A stretch of 47,795 nucleotides of DNA from CAILLO01 sp964579735. GTDB taxonomy: Bacteria > Bacillota > Clostridia > Saccharofermentanales > UBA5734. The position numbers were made by a program, and so were the translations under genes. Location of the stretch: NCBI GenBank assembly GCA_964579735.1, contig CAZOHH010000007.1, positions 1 through 47,795 of the forward strand, written 5' to 3'. Under the pieces are notes generated by a model. That model had not been told where the DNA came from. It saw only the letters and a program-made list of their open reading frames with translations, and ran no database searches. Shown in pieces: positions 16,477-24,005 of the stretch. Positions within the stretch are counted from its first letter, which is position 1, and each line of letters opens with the position of its first letter.

Positions 16477-17364
16477 TCAGACGTCCGGATCGTTGTCGTC
16501 GCCGAAGGGTTCGAGGTGGACGATGACGGAGGCGCCTTTGGCGATTTGCTCCTGGATATGCTTCTCGATATGGTGGATCAGCTCGTGCGACTCCTTGACG
16601 CTCATCCCGGGGTCCGTGAGGATATGCATGTCGATGAATAGAGAATCGCCGGTGCCGCGACTCCGGATTTCGTGGATACCTTTCACCTGTTCGAAGGTCT
16701 CTACGATCGCTCGGATCCGGTCGGTCTCGACGACTGCCTTGTCGACGAGGACGTTGCTGGCCGACTTGAGGATCTCGTAGGCGGCGAAGAGGATGAATCC
16801 CGCGACGACGAGGGAGACGATAGGGTCGACGACAGGAGGGAGGCCCAGCTTGATGCCGACGAGTGAAACCAGCACGCCGATGGATACGAAGATGTCGCTA
16901 CGCGTGTGCATGGAATCGGAGATGAGGATGTAGCTCCCAAGACGACGACCGGATTTCAATTCGTACTGGCTGACGAATATGTTGATGCCGAGCGTGAAAA
17001 GCAGAGCCACGAGACTTTCAATGCTGATTTCAGGGACAACGGGGTCGGCGAATCTTCCGAAGGCATCCAGTACGACCTTGCCTCCGATGAAGGTCAGCAT
17101 CACGGCGATGAATATGCCTGTCAACGTCTCCATCTTGCGGTGGCCATAGGGATGGTCCGCGTCCTCGGGTCGGGAGGCGAGGTAGATTCCGATCAAGCCG
17201 ACGATGTTGGACGAGCCGTCCGTCAGGGAGTGGTAGCCGTCGGCGGTAAGGCTCGAGCTCTTTATCAAAGCGCCGACGACGATCTTGATGGCGGCTACGC
17301 CGAAGTTGGCGAACAGGATGATCCAGAGGATCCATCGGACCTGGCGGTAGTTGGACTTCTCCAT
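16477..17364 (-). CDS. CDF-family divalent metal exporter, probably Co2+/Ni2+ (CzcD-like)
   Basis: The 295-residue protein has six predicted membrane helices and a cytoplasmic C-terminal domain (about 208-290). The transport-site pattern is present twice: H45-x3-D49 in HSLTD and H153-x3-D157 in HTRSD, the two-His two-Asp arrangement of zinc/cobalt/nickel-type CDF exporters. Such proteins swap metal for protons and expel it from the cytosol. The leader carries a NiCo riboswitch and overlapping terminator, which points to Co2+ or Ni2+ as the inducing and probably exported metal. The start follows CGAGGAGGAG on the minus strand. Iron or zinc remain possible extra substrates, since CDF selectivity is hard to read from sequence. 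Confidence 0.93.
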   Translation of the reverse strand: MEKSNYRQVRWILWIILFANFGVAAIKIVVGALIKSSSLTADGYHSLTDGSSNIVGLIGIYLASRPEDADHPYGHRKMETLTGIFIAVMLTFIGGKVVLDAFGRFADPVVPEISIESLVALLFTLGINIFVSQYELKSGRRLGSYILISDSMHTRSDIFVSIGVLVSLVGIKLGLPPVVDPIVSLVVAGFILFAAYEILKSASNVLVDKAVVETDRIRAIVETFEQVKGIHEIRSRGTGDSLFIDMHILTDPGMSVKESHELIHHIEKHIQEQIAKGASVIVHLEPFGDDNDPDV

Positions 17365-17405
17365 TTGACAGTCTCCTCCTCGTGTCGCGTTGGTTTCCGG
17401 AGTCG

Positions 17406-17444
17406 AAAAAAGACCCGCGGTACGATACCTTCATCGTCCCACGG
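17406..17444 (-). terminator. intrinsic terminator of the CDF leader (attenuator)
   Basis: On the minus strand CCGTGGGACGAT (17444-17433) pairs with ATCGTACCGCGG (17426-17415) with one G-A mismatch and one T-G pair, closing a six-base loop, and is followed by GTCTTTTTT. It lies between the riboswitch and the CDF start. Its 5' arm includes the conserved GTGGGAC end of the aptamer, so aptamer and terminator cannot form together: metal binding should allow read-through. Confidence 0.85.
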
Positions 17445-17514
17445 ATCTCGATCCGCTGCTGAAACCAGCCCGGCCCGCACGGTGGATCCCGTCGGCCTGT
17501 TCTCATCCATGAAA
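17430..17514 (-). ncRNA. NiCo (czcD-type) riboswitch aptamer
   Basis: Reading the minus strand, the leader shows the conserved blocks of the NiCo class in order: CAGGC, a P2 hairpin ACGG/CCGT, GCCGGGCTG, a P3 hairpin GCTG-GTTT-CAGC, the joining GCA, a P4 hairpin CGGAT-CGAG-ATCCG, and GTGGGAC. These match, from memory, the cobalt-bound NiCo structure, where the G-rich joints bind the metal. P1 is the weakest part: TTCAT (17513-17509) may pair with ATGAA (17434-17430). NiCo riboswitches bind Co2+ or Ni2+ and turn genes on. A TTGACA (17538-17533) lies upstream as a possible -35. Confidence 0.85.
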
Positions 17515-17545
17515 CCCGAAACAGGGGGGACTTGTCAAGTGCGGA

Positions 17546-17574
17546 TTGCATCGGAGCGCCGGTCGCGCTAAGAT
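17546..17574 (+). promoter_or_regulatory. promoter of the cyclophilin gene
   Basis: TTGCAT (17546-17551) and TAAGAT (17569-17574) are separated by exactly 17 bases, and transcription would start about 35 bases before the ppiB ATG. It lies back to back with the promoter region of the CDF leader. Confidence 0.65.
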
Positions 17575-17619
17575 GGGGCAGATGTTCGAAGGCCGCGCAA
17601 GCGGCGACAAGGAGGAAAC

Positions 17620-18108
17620 ATGACTACGAAAGCCGTATTGACCCTGAAGCAGGGTGGCGTCATCGAAATCGCACTCGACGCGACCGCTGCGCCCCTGACC
17701 GTCGCCAACTTCGTCAAGCTCGCCAAGGCGGGCTTCTATGATGGACTGATCTTCCATCGCGTCATCCCGGGCTTCATGATCCAGGGCGGATGCCCCGAGG
17801 GCAGCGGCACCGGTGGCCCAGGCTACCAGATCAAGGGTGAATTTTCGAAGAACGGCGTTCAGAATCCGCTGCGCCACACCCGCGGCACCATCTCGATGGC
17901 CCGTTCTTCCAGCCCCGACTCGGCAGGTTCGCAGTTTTTCCTGATGCATAAGGACTCCCCGCACCTCGACGGACAGTACGCCGCCTTCGGGAAAGCGGTC
18001 TCCGGTCTGGACGTCCTCGACCGAGTCGCCGCCGTCCGCACGGGCGCCAACGACAGGCCTGTCGAGGAACAGAAGATCGACTCGATCGTCATCGTCGAAG
18101 AGGAGTAG
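17620..18108 (+). CDS. ppiB: cyclophilin-type peptidyl-prolyl cis-trans isomerase
   Basis: This 162-residue protein is a complete single-domain cyclophilin without signal peptide, so it acts in the cytosol, speeding proline isomerisation during folding. The active-site pattern FHRVIPGFMIQGG (about 46-58) and GSQFFLMHKD (about 105-114) are present. The usual cyclosporin-binding tryptophan position is occupied by tyrosine in LDGQYAAFG, as in many bacterial members. The ATG follows CAAGGAGGAA. The stop is two bases before the xylulokinase start, so the two are probably co-transcribed, though no functional link is known. Confidence 0.95.
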   Translation: MTTKAVLTLKQGGVIEIALDATAAPLTVANFVKLAKAGFYDGLIFHRVIPGFMIQGGCPEGSGTGGPGYQIKGEFSKNGVQNPLRHTRGTISMARSSSPDSAGSQFFLMHKDSPHLDGQYAAFGKAVSGLDVLDRVAAVRTGANDRPVEEQKIDSIVIVEEE

Positions 18109-18110
18109 AC

Positions 18111-19634
18111 ATGGGCAGCGTCTGTCTGATCGGCATCGACGTCGGTACGTCCGGCGTGAAGGTCCTGGCCCTGTCGGACGAAGGTCGGATCCTGGCATCG
18201 GCCGTGGAGCCGTATCCGCTGTTCTCTCCACAACCCGGCTGGACCGAACAGGAACCCGAGGACTGGTGGAACGCGACCCTCACCGCGCTCCGTCAGGTCC
18301 TTCCGAAAACGGAGGGGCGCCGCATCGCGGCCGTCGGTCTATCCGGCCAGATGCACGGAATGGTCGCGCTGGATGGGGAGAACCGTGTCGTCCGGCGCGC
18401 CATCCTCTGGAACGACCAGCGGACCGATGCCCAGTGCCGCCGCATCACCGAGGCGGCCGGCGGCGTCGACGCCCTCGTTTCGATGACCAACAATCAGATG
18501 CTGACCGGATATACCGGCGGAAAGATCCTCTGGCTCAAGGAGAACGAACCGGAGAATTTCCAGCGCACCCGGTTGATCGTCAATCCCAAGGACTATCTCC
18601 GCTTTCGACTGACCGGGGTCCTGTGCACCGATGTTTCAGACGCATCCGGCTTCGGATTCTACGACGTGCGCAGGAACGCATGGCATGAGGAACTGATCCG
18701 ACGCGTGGGTCTGTCCATAGCACTGTTCCCGAAGGTCGTCGAATCGACGGATGTCACCGGCTCCGTGACCGCGGAAGGTTCCGCGGCCAGCGGTCTCCCC
18801 GTCGGGGTCCCGGTGGCGGGCGGCGGTGGGGATGCGGTGATCTCGACCACCGGTCTCGGTCTCGTCAAGCCGGGTCGCGTGGCGGTGACGCTGGGAACAT
18901 CAGGGGTCGTGGCGGTCGGTCTTCCTTCCTTCCTGCCGAATCCACAGGGCAACCTCCAGGTCTTCCGAGGCAACTCTCCCGGAACCTTCACCGCGATGGG
19001 CGTGACGCTCAACGCAGCCGGCTCCTACCATTGGTTCCGCTCCGCGCTAGGCCAGTTCGAGGTTGCGGAAGGGAAGAGGGTGGGTCGTAGTGCCTTCGCA
19101 TTGCTCGACGAGGCGGCGGCGGCGGTGCCCGCTGGATCGGAGGGGCTCCTGTTCCTGCCCTACTTGACCGGAGAGCGTTGCCCGGTCAATGATCCGGACG
19201 CTCGCGGCGGTTTCCTTGGACTCACCTCGCAACACGGGAAGGGTCACTTCGCCCGAGCCGTCCTGGAAGGGGTCGCCTATTCCCTGCGCCAGGTCCATGA
19301 TCTCACCATCGGCGCCGATGCCTCCCTTCCGCCCTCCACCGAACTCGTCCTCGCCGGCGGTGGCGCAGCCAGCCCACTCTGGCGCCAGATCTTCGCCGAT
19401 GTCTTCGGCATGCCCGTCCGCACCGTCTTCGGCAGCGCGGAGGGTGGATCCTTCGGAGCCGCGCTGGTCGCCGGAGTCGCATCCGGCGTCTGGCCGGATC
19501 TCGCGGCGACCATCCCGCTCATCCGTCCCGAGAGCGAAACGCTGCCCCAACCGGAAAACCGCGCGGTCTACGACCGGCTATTCAAGCGTTATGTGCGCAT
19601 GTACGATGCTCTGGAATGGAGCTTCACGGACTGA
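18111..19634 (+). CDS. xylB: xylulokinase
   Basis: This 507-residue FGGY-family kinase phosphorylates D-xylulose with ATP, feeding the pentose phosphate pathway. The N-terminal phosphate-binding loop IGIDVGTSGVK (about 7-17), the xylulokinase-type SGQMHGMV (about 79-86), the ILWNDQRTD region (about 100-108), GGGGDA around the catalytic aspartate (about 237-242) and the C-terminal LAGGGAASPLW are all in place. Length and motif set fit XylB better than glycerol or gluconate kinases. The ribosome binding site AGGAG overlaps the ppiB stop. A GH3 glycosidase operon at the end of the window could supply pentoses, but that link is inference. Confidence 0.92.
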   Translation: MGSVCLIGIDVGTSGVKVLALSDEGRILASAVEPYPLFSPQPGWTEQEPEDWWNATLTALRQVLPKTEGRRIAAVGLSGQMHGMVALDGENRVVRRAILWNDQRTDAQCRRITEAAGGVDALVSMTNNQMLTGYTGGKILWLKENEPENFQRTRLIVNPKDYLRFRLTGVLCTDVSDASGFGFYDVRRNAWHEELIRRVGLSIALFPKVVESTDVTGSVTAEGSAASGLPVGVPVAGGGGDAVISTTGLGLVKPGRVAVTLGTSGVVAVGLPSFLPNPQGNLQVFRGNSPGTFTAMGVTLNAAGSYHWFRSALGQFEVAEGKRVGRSAFALLDEAAAAVPAGSEGLLFLPYLTGERCPVNDPDARGGFLGLTSQHGKGHFARAVLEGVAYSLRQVHDLTIGADASLPPSTELVLAGGGAASPLWRQIFADVFGMPVRTVFGSAEGGSFGAALVAGVASGVWPDLAATIPLIRPESETLPQPENRAVYDRLFKRYVRMYDALEWSFTD

Positions 19635-19646
19635 AGCGACGACTTC

Positions 19647-19675
19647 TTGCATATCCGACCTGCCGCATTCATAAT
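19647..19675 (+). promoter_or_regulatory. promoter of the tmRNA gene
   Basis: TTGCAT (19647-19652) and CATAAT (19670-19675) are 17 bases apart. Transcription from about 19682 would give a precursor with some 44 extra 5' bases, to be removed by RNase P. The -35 hexamer is identical to that of the ppiB promoter. Confidence 0.6.
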
Positions 19676-19725
19676 GTAGTCGCGTCCGATGGTGGTGGGC
19701 GCCGTGTACATTGAAAACGGAATAT

Positions 19726-20097
19726 GGGGGCGTAATGGTTTCGACGGGATGGTTGAAGCCGGAGAAGCGGGTAGTGGATCCTCGTCGGCCACTTAAAAAA
19801 ACGAGGACTTTACAACTGCCAACACTTTACCTGTAGCGGCTTAAATGTCCGCCGTCGGCCCGGAGAATCTACTCTTCGGGGAACCGGCGTCATTTGTAGA
19901 CCTTCTACGTCGGCAGGTCAAACGTAGGGACGGGTCGGTGAAAGCTTTGACACCGATCGGCATCATGAAGCTACCGGAACTGCATAACCTGTCCTTCGGG
20001 TGATGCAGCAGGGGAATACTCAAAACAAGGACTGCACCCGGAGATGCTCTTGCGGATTCGGTCTCGGACAGGGGTTCGACTCCCCTCGTCTCCACCA
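19726..20097 (+). ncRNA. ssrA: transfer-messenger RNA
   Basis: A 372-base one-piece tmRNA. The 5' end GGGGGCGTAATGGTTTCGAC and the 3' T-arm with CGTCTCCACCA form the tRNA-like part, the acceptor stem pairing GGGGGCG with CGTCTCC through two G-U pairs; CCA is encoded. The tag frame starts after an in-frame TAA at 19794-19796, with AAA at 19797 as likely resume codon, and ends at TAA 19842-19844. The encoded tag is K-N-E-D-F-T-T-A-N-T-L-P-V-A-A, preceded by the alanine carried by the RNA. It rescues stalled ribosomes and marks the products for proteolysis. The ssrA stem-loops of the pseudoknot region follow the tag. Confidence 0.96.
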
Positions 20098-20104
20098 GAA
20101 ATGT

Positions 20105-20153
20105 CCGTCATGATGGATACAATCGAGTATCCGTCATGGCGGTCTTTTCATTT
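20105..20153 (+). terminator. strong intrinsic terminator after ssrA
   Basis: A 16-base-pair stem pairs 20105-20120 with 20127-20142 with two G-U pairs and a six-base loop AATCGA, and is followed by TCTTTTCATTT. It starts eight bases after the tmRNA CCA end. Confidence 0.9.
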
Positions 20154-20174
20154 CGAGCAAAGGCCCTCCATCTC

Positions 20175-20183
20175 TGGTACAAT
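20175..20183 (+). promoter_or_regulatory. extended -10 promoter of the ABC-F gene
   Basis: TGG followed by TACAAT (20178-20183) lies 42 bases before the ABC-F start, downstream of the ssrA terminator. The -35 (GAGCAA) is poor, so this looks like an extended -10 promoter. Confidence 0.55.
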
Positions 20184-20224
20184 GCTCCTGTTTTGAAGTA
20201 TCCCCAAGGACAAGAGGACCCTCG

Positions 20225-21778
20225 ATGAGTTTGCTTTCAGTCGATCACCTTACCCACGGATTCGGCGACCGCGCTATCTTCGAAGACATTTCGTTCCGCC
20301 TCCTCCGAGGGGAGCATATCGGTCTGGTCGGCGCCAACGGAGAAGGAAAGTCCACCTTCATGAAGATCGTCACGGCCCACATGGAGCCCGACGAAGGGAC
20401 CATCCAATGGGCTAGGGGAGTCGAAGCGGGCTATCTCAACCAACATTCGATCCTGACGCCGGGCCTCTCGATCCGTGAGGTCCTTCGACAGGCCTTCGAT
20501 CATTTGAATGCGAAGCAGGCCCGACTCGATGAAATCTACACGCTCCTTGGCGAGGCCGACGAAATGGCCATGTCCGAGCTGATGGACGAAATGGGAGAGC
20601 TGCAGACCCAGATCGAGCACAGCGATTACTTCCTGATGGACTCGAAGATCGTGGAGACGGCCGATGCCCTGGGCTTGCTGGCTTTCGGACTCGAGACGGA
20701 CGTTGCGGCGCTCAGTGGCGGACAACGCACGAAAGTCCTTCTGGCCAAGCTCCTCCTCGAGAAGCCCGACATCCTGCTGCTCGACGAACCTACCAACTAT
20801 CTCGATGTGGAACACATCGCCTGGCTCAGACAATACCTGATCGATTATGAGAATGCATTCATCCTGATCTCCCATGACATGCCGTTCATGAACAGCGTGA
20901 TCAACGTGGTCTATCATGTGAGCAATTGTCGCCTCGAGCGCTTTGTCGGCGACTACGATCATTTCCTCGAAGTCTACGAAGTACAGAAGAACCAGAAGGA
21001 GAGCGCCTACGAGCGTCAGCAACAGGAAATCGCCAGCCTCAAGGATTTCGTCGCGCGCAACAAAGCGAGGGTATCCACGAGAAACATGGCGATGAGCCGG
21101 CAGAAGAAGATCGATCGGATGGACGTGATCGAGCTGGACAAGGAGCGCCCGGTCCCCGCGTTCGCCTTCCAGTCGGACCGTGCACCCAGTCGGGCCGTAT
21201 TCGAGGCCAAGGGGCTGGTGATCGGGTACGACGAACCGTTGAGTCGTCCCATCGACCTGCAGCTGGAGCGGGGGCAGAAGGTCTCACTGGTCGGCGCGAA
21301 CGGCATCGGCAAGACGACGCTCCTCAAGAGCCTGCTCGGGCTCACACCGGCGCTTTCGGGAGAACATCGGCAGGGGGAATACCTTTCCATTGGATACTTC
21401 GAGCAGGAAAACGCCGCCGATATGTCCCGCACCTGTCTCGAAGCCTTGGGGGACGAGTTCCCCTCGATGAGCATCGGTGAGCTCCGCTCTGCTCTTGCCC
21501 GCTGCGGGCTCACATCGAAGCACATTGAAAGTCGGGTCGCCGTGCTCAGCGGCGGGGAGCAGGCCAAGCTTCGATTCTGCAAGCTGATGAACCGCAAGCA
21601 CAATCTGCTTGTTCTCGACGAACCCACGAACCACCTCGACGTCGTCGCCAAGGATGTCCTGAAGTCTGCACTTCAGCAGTATTCCGGAACCATCCTCATG
21701 GTGTGCCATGAGCCGGAATTCTACGAGGGGATCGTGACTGGGACCTGGGATGCACGCGAATGGGCACTTCGACTCTAG
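20225..21778 (+). CDS. ABC-F family ATPase (YbiT-like)
   Basis: The 517-residue protein has two ABC domains and no membrane helices. Domain 1 has GANGEGKST (about 38-46), LSGGQRTK (about 165-172) and LDEPTNYLD (about 185-193); domain 2 has GANGIGKTT (about 357-365), LSGGEQAK and LDEPTNHLD. The inter-domain linker holds the charged ARVSTRNMAMSRQKKID stretch typical of the YbiT type. ABC-F proteins bind the ribosomal E site and ease stalled or problematic translation; some give antibiotic resistance, but nothing here marks it as one of those. It sits just downstream of ssrA, another ribosome-rescue function. The start is supported by AAGAGGA and a clean promoter. Confidence 0.92.
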   Translation: MSLLSVDHLTHGFGDRAIFEDISFRLLRGEHIGLVGANGEGKSTFMKIVTAHMEPDEGTIQWARGVEAGYLNQHSILTPGLSIREVLRQAFDHLNAKQARLDEIYTLLGEADEMAMSELMDEMGELQTQIEHSDYFLMDSKIVETADALGLLAFGLETDVAALSGGQRTKVLLAKLLLEKPDILLLDEPTNYLDVEHIAWLRQYLIDYENAFILISHDMPFMNSVINVVYHVSNCRLERFVGDYDHFLEVYEVQKNQKESAYERQQQEIASLKDFVARNKARVSTRNMAMSRQKKIDRMDVIELDKERPVPAFAFQSDRAPSRAVFEAKGLVIGYDEPLSRPIDLQLERGQKVSLVGANGIGKTTLLKSLLGLTPALSGEHRQGEYLSIGYFEQENAADMSRTCLEALGDEFPSMSIGELRSALARCGLTSKHIESRVAVLSGGEQAKLRFCKLMNRKHNLLVLDEPTNHLDVVAKDVLKSALQQYSGTILMVCHEPEFYEGIVTGTWDAREWALRL

Positions 21779-21808
21779 CCCATCGATGGATATGCAGTGT
21801 CATCCGCA

Positions 21809-21817
21809 TGTTATGAT
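21809..21817 (+). promoter_or_regulatory. extended -10 promoter of the leucine-rich-repeat gene
   Basis: TGT followed by TATGAT (21812-21817) lies 28 bases before the ATG of the broken repeat gene. No -35 of quality is visible. Confidence 0.4.
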
Positions 21818-21845
21818 GAGATCAGCCCTTATGCAGGGAGGTATC

Positions 21846-22385
21846 ATGGACTCGACATCGCGGAATGGCATGCAATTCGGAGAATGGTCCTACGAAATCA
21901 TCATCGGTGAAGACTGAAAATCATCCGTACGGATCACGAAGTCGTTTTCCTCGACCCTCGAAGTAGACCTGCCCGAGGATATCGAAGGCCTGCCTGTCAC
22001 TTGGATCGGAGACTTCGCCTTCCGCGATTCCGCGATCCGAACCGTACGGTTTCCCGAAAGCCTCGTGGGCATCGGCGCCGGAGCTTTCCAGGACTGCAGG
22101 AAGCTGACGTGCATCCTTTTCTCCGCCGGCTTGAAGATTGTTCGCCACGATGCCTTTCACGGCTGCCGCAACCTTGTCCGGGTCGAACTCCCGGAAGGTT
22201 TGAGGGAGCTCGGCACCATCGAGTCGAGACGAAGGTTCACCCGCCCGGGCGGCGCCTTCGAGGACTGCGTGGGACTCGTGGAGATCCACGTTCCCGACAG
22301 TGTCGTCATGATGGCCAAGAATTCATTCAAGGGCTGCACCAACTTGAAAAGCATCCGGATGCCCCGTCACATCATCGGGATCTGA
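21846..22385 (+). pseudogene. BspA-like leucine-rich-repeat (LRR_5) gene with in-frame TGA
   Basis: A reading frame starts at ATG 21846 after GGGAGG and would give 179 residues ending at TGA 22383-22385, but a TGA at 21915-21917 stops it after 23 codons. The frame is the same on both sides: WSYEIIIGED before the stop, then RITKSF, IEGLPVTWIGDFAF, GAGAFQDCRKLT, HDAFHGCRNLV and FEDCVGLVEI, the spacing of LRR_5/BspA repeats. No signal peptide or wall anchor is present, so this is a short member even if read through. Simple explanations are a nonsense mutation or a sequencing error. TGA is plainly a stop elsewhere in the window, so code reassignment is unlikely. Confidence 0.75.
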
Positions 22386-22420
22386 AACCGTAGACGGATC
22401 GAGACGCTGGGAGGTACCTC

Positions 22421-23992
22421 ATGAAACTGATTCAGGCGGAACCGAACGACCGGAGAATCCTCCGGAGATTCATACAGTTCCCCTTCGACCTATATCGTGG
22501 ATCTCCTTGCTGGGTCCCGCCTCTTCGCACTCCGCTGACGCGTCTTTTGCGGGATGGGAGCGGCATGCAGTTGGGGAGCGGACCCTATCGGCTTTTTCTT
22601 CTCGAGCACGAGGGGAAGGACATAGGGCGGGTACTTGCTGGTGTCAATCGCGTGAAGAACCGCCAACGCCAGCGCAACGAGGGATACTTCTCCCTGTTCG
22701 AGTGCATCGACGACCCTATCGCAGCCCAGACCCTGCTGGACGGCGCAATGGACTGGCTCTCCGGGAAGCGAGTGGATTCGGTCACAGGGCCGGTTTCGCC
22801 TACCAACGGAGATGACTTCCGTGGGGTCGTGATCGAAGGACAGGACCAGGTTCCCGCCGTCAACACGACCTTCACGATGCCCTACTATCCAAAGCTTCTC
22901 GAAGGCTCCGGTTTCACAAAATACCTCGACTTCCACGCCTTGACCCTGGTCTTCGACGAACAGGAACTGGGCCGCCTGAAGCGCATCGTCGAATACGGGC
23001 GTACCCGGAATCGGCTTGAAATCCGACCCCTGGACCTGAAGGACATACCAGGAGAGGTTCGTGCCATCCACAAGGTCATGACCGCTTCGATGCTGGCGCA
23101 TTGGGAACACATCGAAGTGCCGACGGAGCAGCAGATCCGCGAAGAATTCGAAAGCCTCAAGTCTCTCATCGACCCGGAGCTCATCCTCATCGCCCGCATC
23201 GACGGCGAACCTGTCGGTTTCGTGGCCGGTATCCCCGACTACAACCAGGTGCTGATCCACTTGAAGGGACGGCTCACACCGCTCGCCGCCCTCAAGTATC
23301 TCCATTTCAAGAAGAGGATCTCTCGTATCCGCATGTTCATGCAATTCGTGCTTCCACAGTACCAGCATACCTTCGTCACGCCCACGCTCTATCTCGATAT
23401 CTTCGAGCGCTTCATGAATCGCGGATATTCTGTCATGGAAGGCTCGACCATGGCGGAGTCCAACCTCGCGTCGATCGGTACGATCCGCGGAGTGGGGTTC
23501 ATCCCCAACCGTGTCTACAGGATCTATCAGAAGCCGATCGCCCGCGTTGCGACCGCTCTGCGAACACTCGACGCCGATACCGTCCTGGAACTCTGGTCGA
23601 AGACGTACAATACGGACGGAAAGCCGGATTGGTCGCACATATACCCGTACTACCATCCTGATGTCGTCTTTCAGGACTCCGTCCAGCGTCTCGAAGGAAT
23701 CGACGCATTCGAAGCTCTTTGTGCGCGGCTCACGAGTCGATGCAGGAAGCTCCGGATGGACATCTCCTCCATCGCGGTCAAGGACGACACGATCCTGATG
23801 GATTGGAAGATGACCATGTCCTTCCGGAAGTTCCCCGACTCCCCCATATACGGCAGTACGAAACTGACGCTCCACGAGGACGGTCGGATCAAGTCGCAGC
23901 GCGACTACTACGACCTCTGGGGAGATATCTTCGACGGCATTCCGTACTTCCGTAAATCATACCGTAGGTTCATGTTGAAGTATTTCGGTTGA
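22421..23992 (+). CDS. YghO-like GNAT acyltransferase fused to an NTF2/SnoaL-like domain
   Basis: This 523-residue protein has two parts. Residues 1 to about 372 match the YghO-type GNAT proteins: FPFDLYRGSPCWVPPL (about 20-35), a GYFSLFECIDD block (88-98), GPVSPTNGDDFRG (123-135), PYYPKLLEGSGF (154-165) and a late MAESNLASIGTIRGVGF (344-360). Residues 388-523 match an NTF2/SnoaL-like cup, with YHPDVVFQDS and the closing RDYYDLWGDI. The joint at about 372-388 is short and in frame, with no sign of a sequencing join. The ATG follows GGGAGG. An SDR gene follows 13 bases later. An acyl or acetyl transfer to an amine is the likely N-terminal activity; the substrate is unknown. Confidence 0.8.
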   Translation: MKLIQAEPNDRRILRRFIQFPFDLYRGSPCWVPPLRTPLTRLLRDGSGMQLGSGPYRLFLLEHEGKDIGRVLAGVNRVKNRQRQRNEGYFSLFECIDDPIAAQTLLDGAMDWLSGKRVDSVTGPVSPTNGDDFRGVVIEGQDQVPAVNTTFTMPYYPKLLEGSGFTKYLDFHALTLVFDEQELGRLKRIVEYGRTRNRLEIRPLDLKDIPGEVRAIHKVMTASMLAHWEHIEVPTEQQIREEFESLKSLIDPELILIARIDGEPVGFVAGIPDYNQVLIHLKGRLTPLAALKYLHFKKRISRIRMFMQFVLPQYQHTFVTPTLYLDIFERFMNRGYSVMEGSTMAESNLASIGTIRGVGFIPNRVYRIYQKPIARVATALRTLDADTVLELWSKTYNTDGKPDWSHIYPYYHPDVVFQDSVQRLEGIDAFEALCARLTSRCRKLRMDISSIAVKDDTILMDWKMTMSFRKFPDSPIYGSTKLTLHEDGRIKSQRDYYDLWGDIFDGIPYFRKSYRRFMLKYFG

Positions 23993-24005
23993 AAGCGAGA
24001 TTGTG

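Noticed and set aside
17406..17444. Terminator for a plus-strand transcript
   Set aside because: The T-run is on the minus strand only (A-run on plus), and no plus-strand gene ends there.
21915..21917. TGA as a sense codon (Mollicutes-like code or selenocysteine)
   Set aside because: Many genes here end in TGA, several in ATGA overlaps that need termination. No selenocysteine insertion hairpin was evident, and the residue is in a repeat protein without redox context.
22490..23875. 461-codon open frame on the minus strand opposite the GNAT-NTF2 gene
   Set aside because: No ribosome binding site or domain is seen, and the plus-strand protein is clearly a known family over the same bases.
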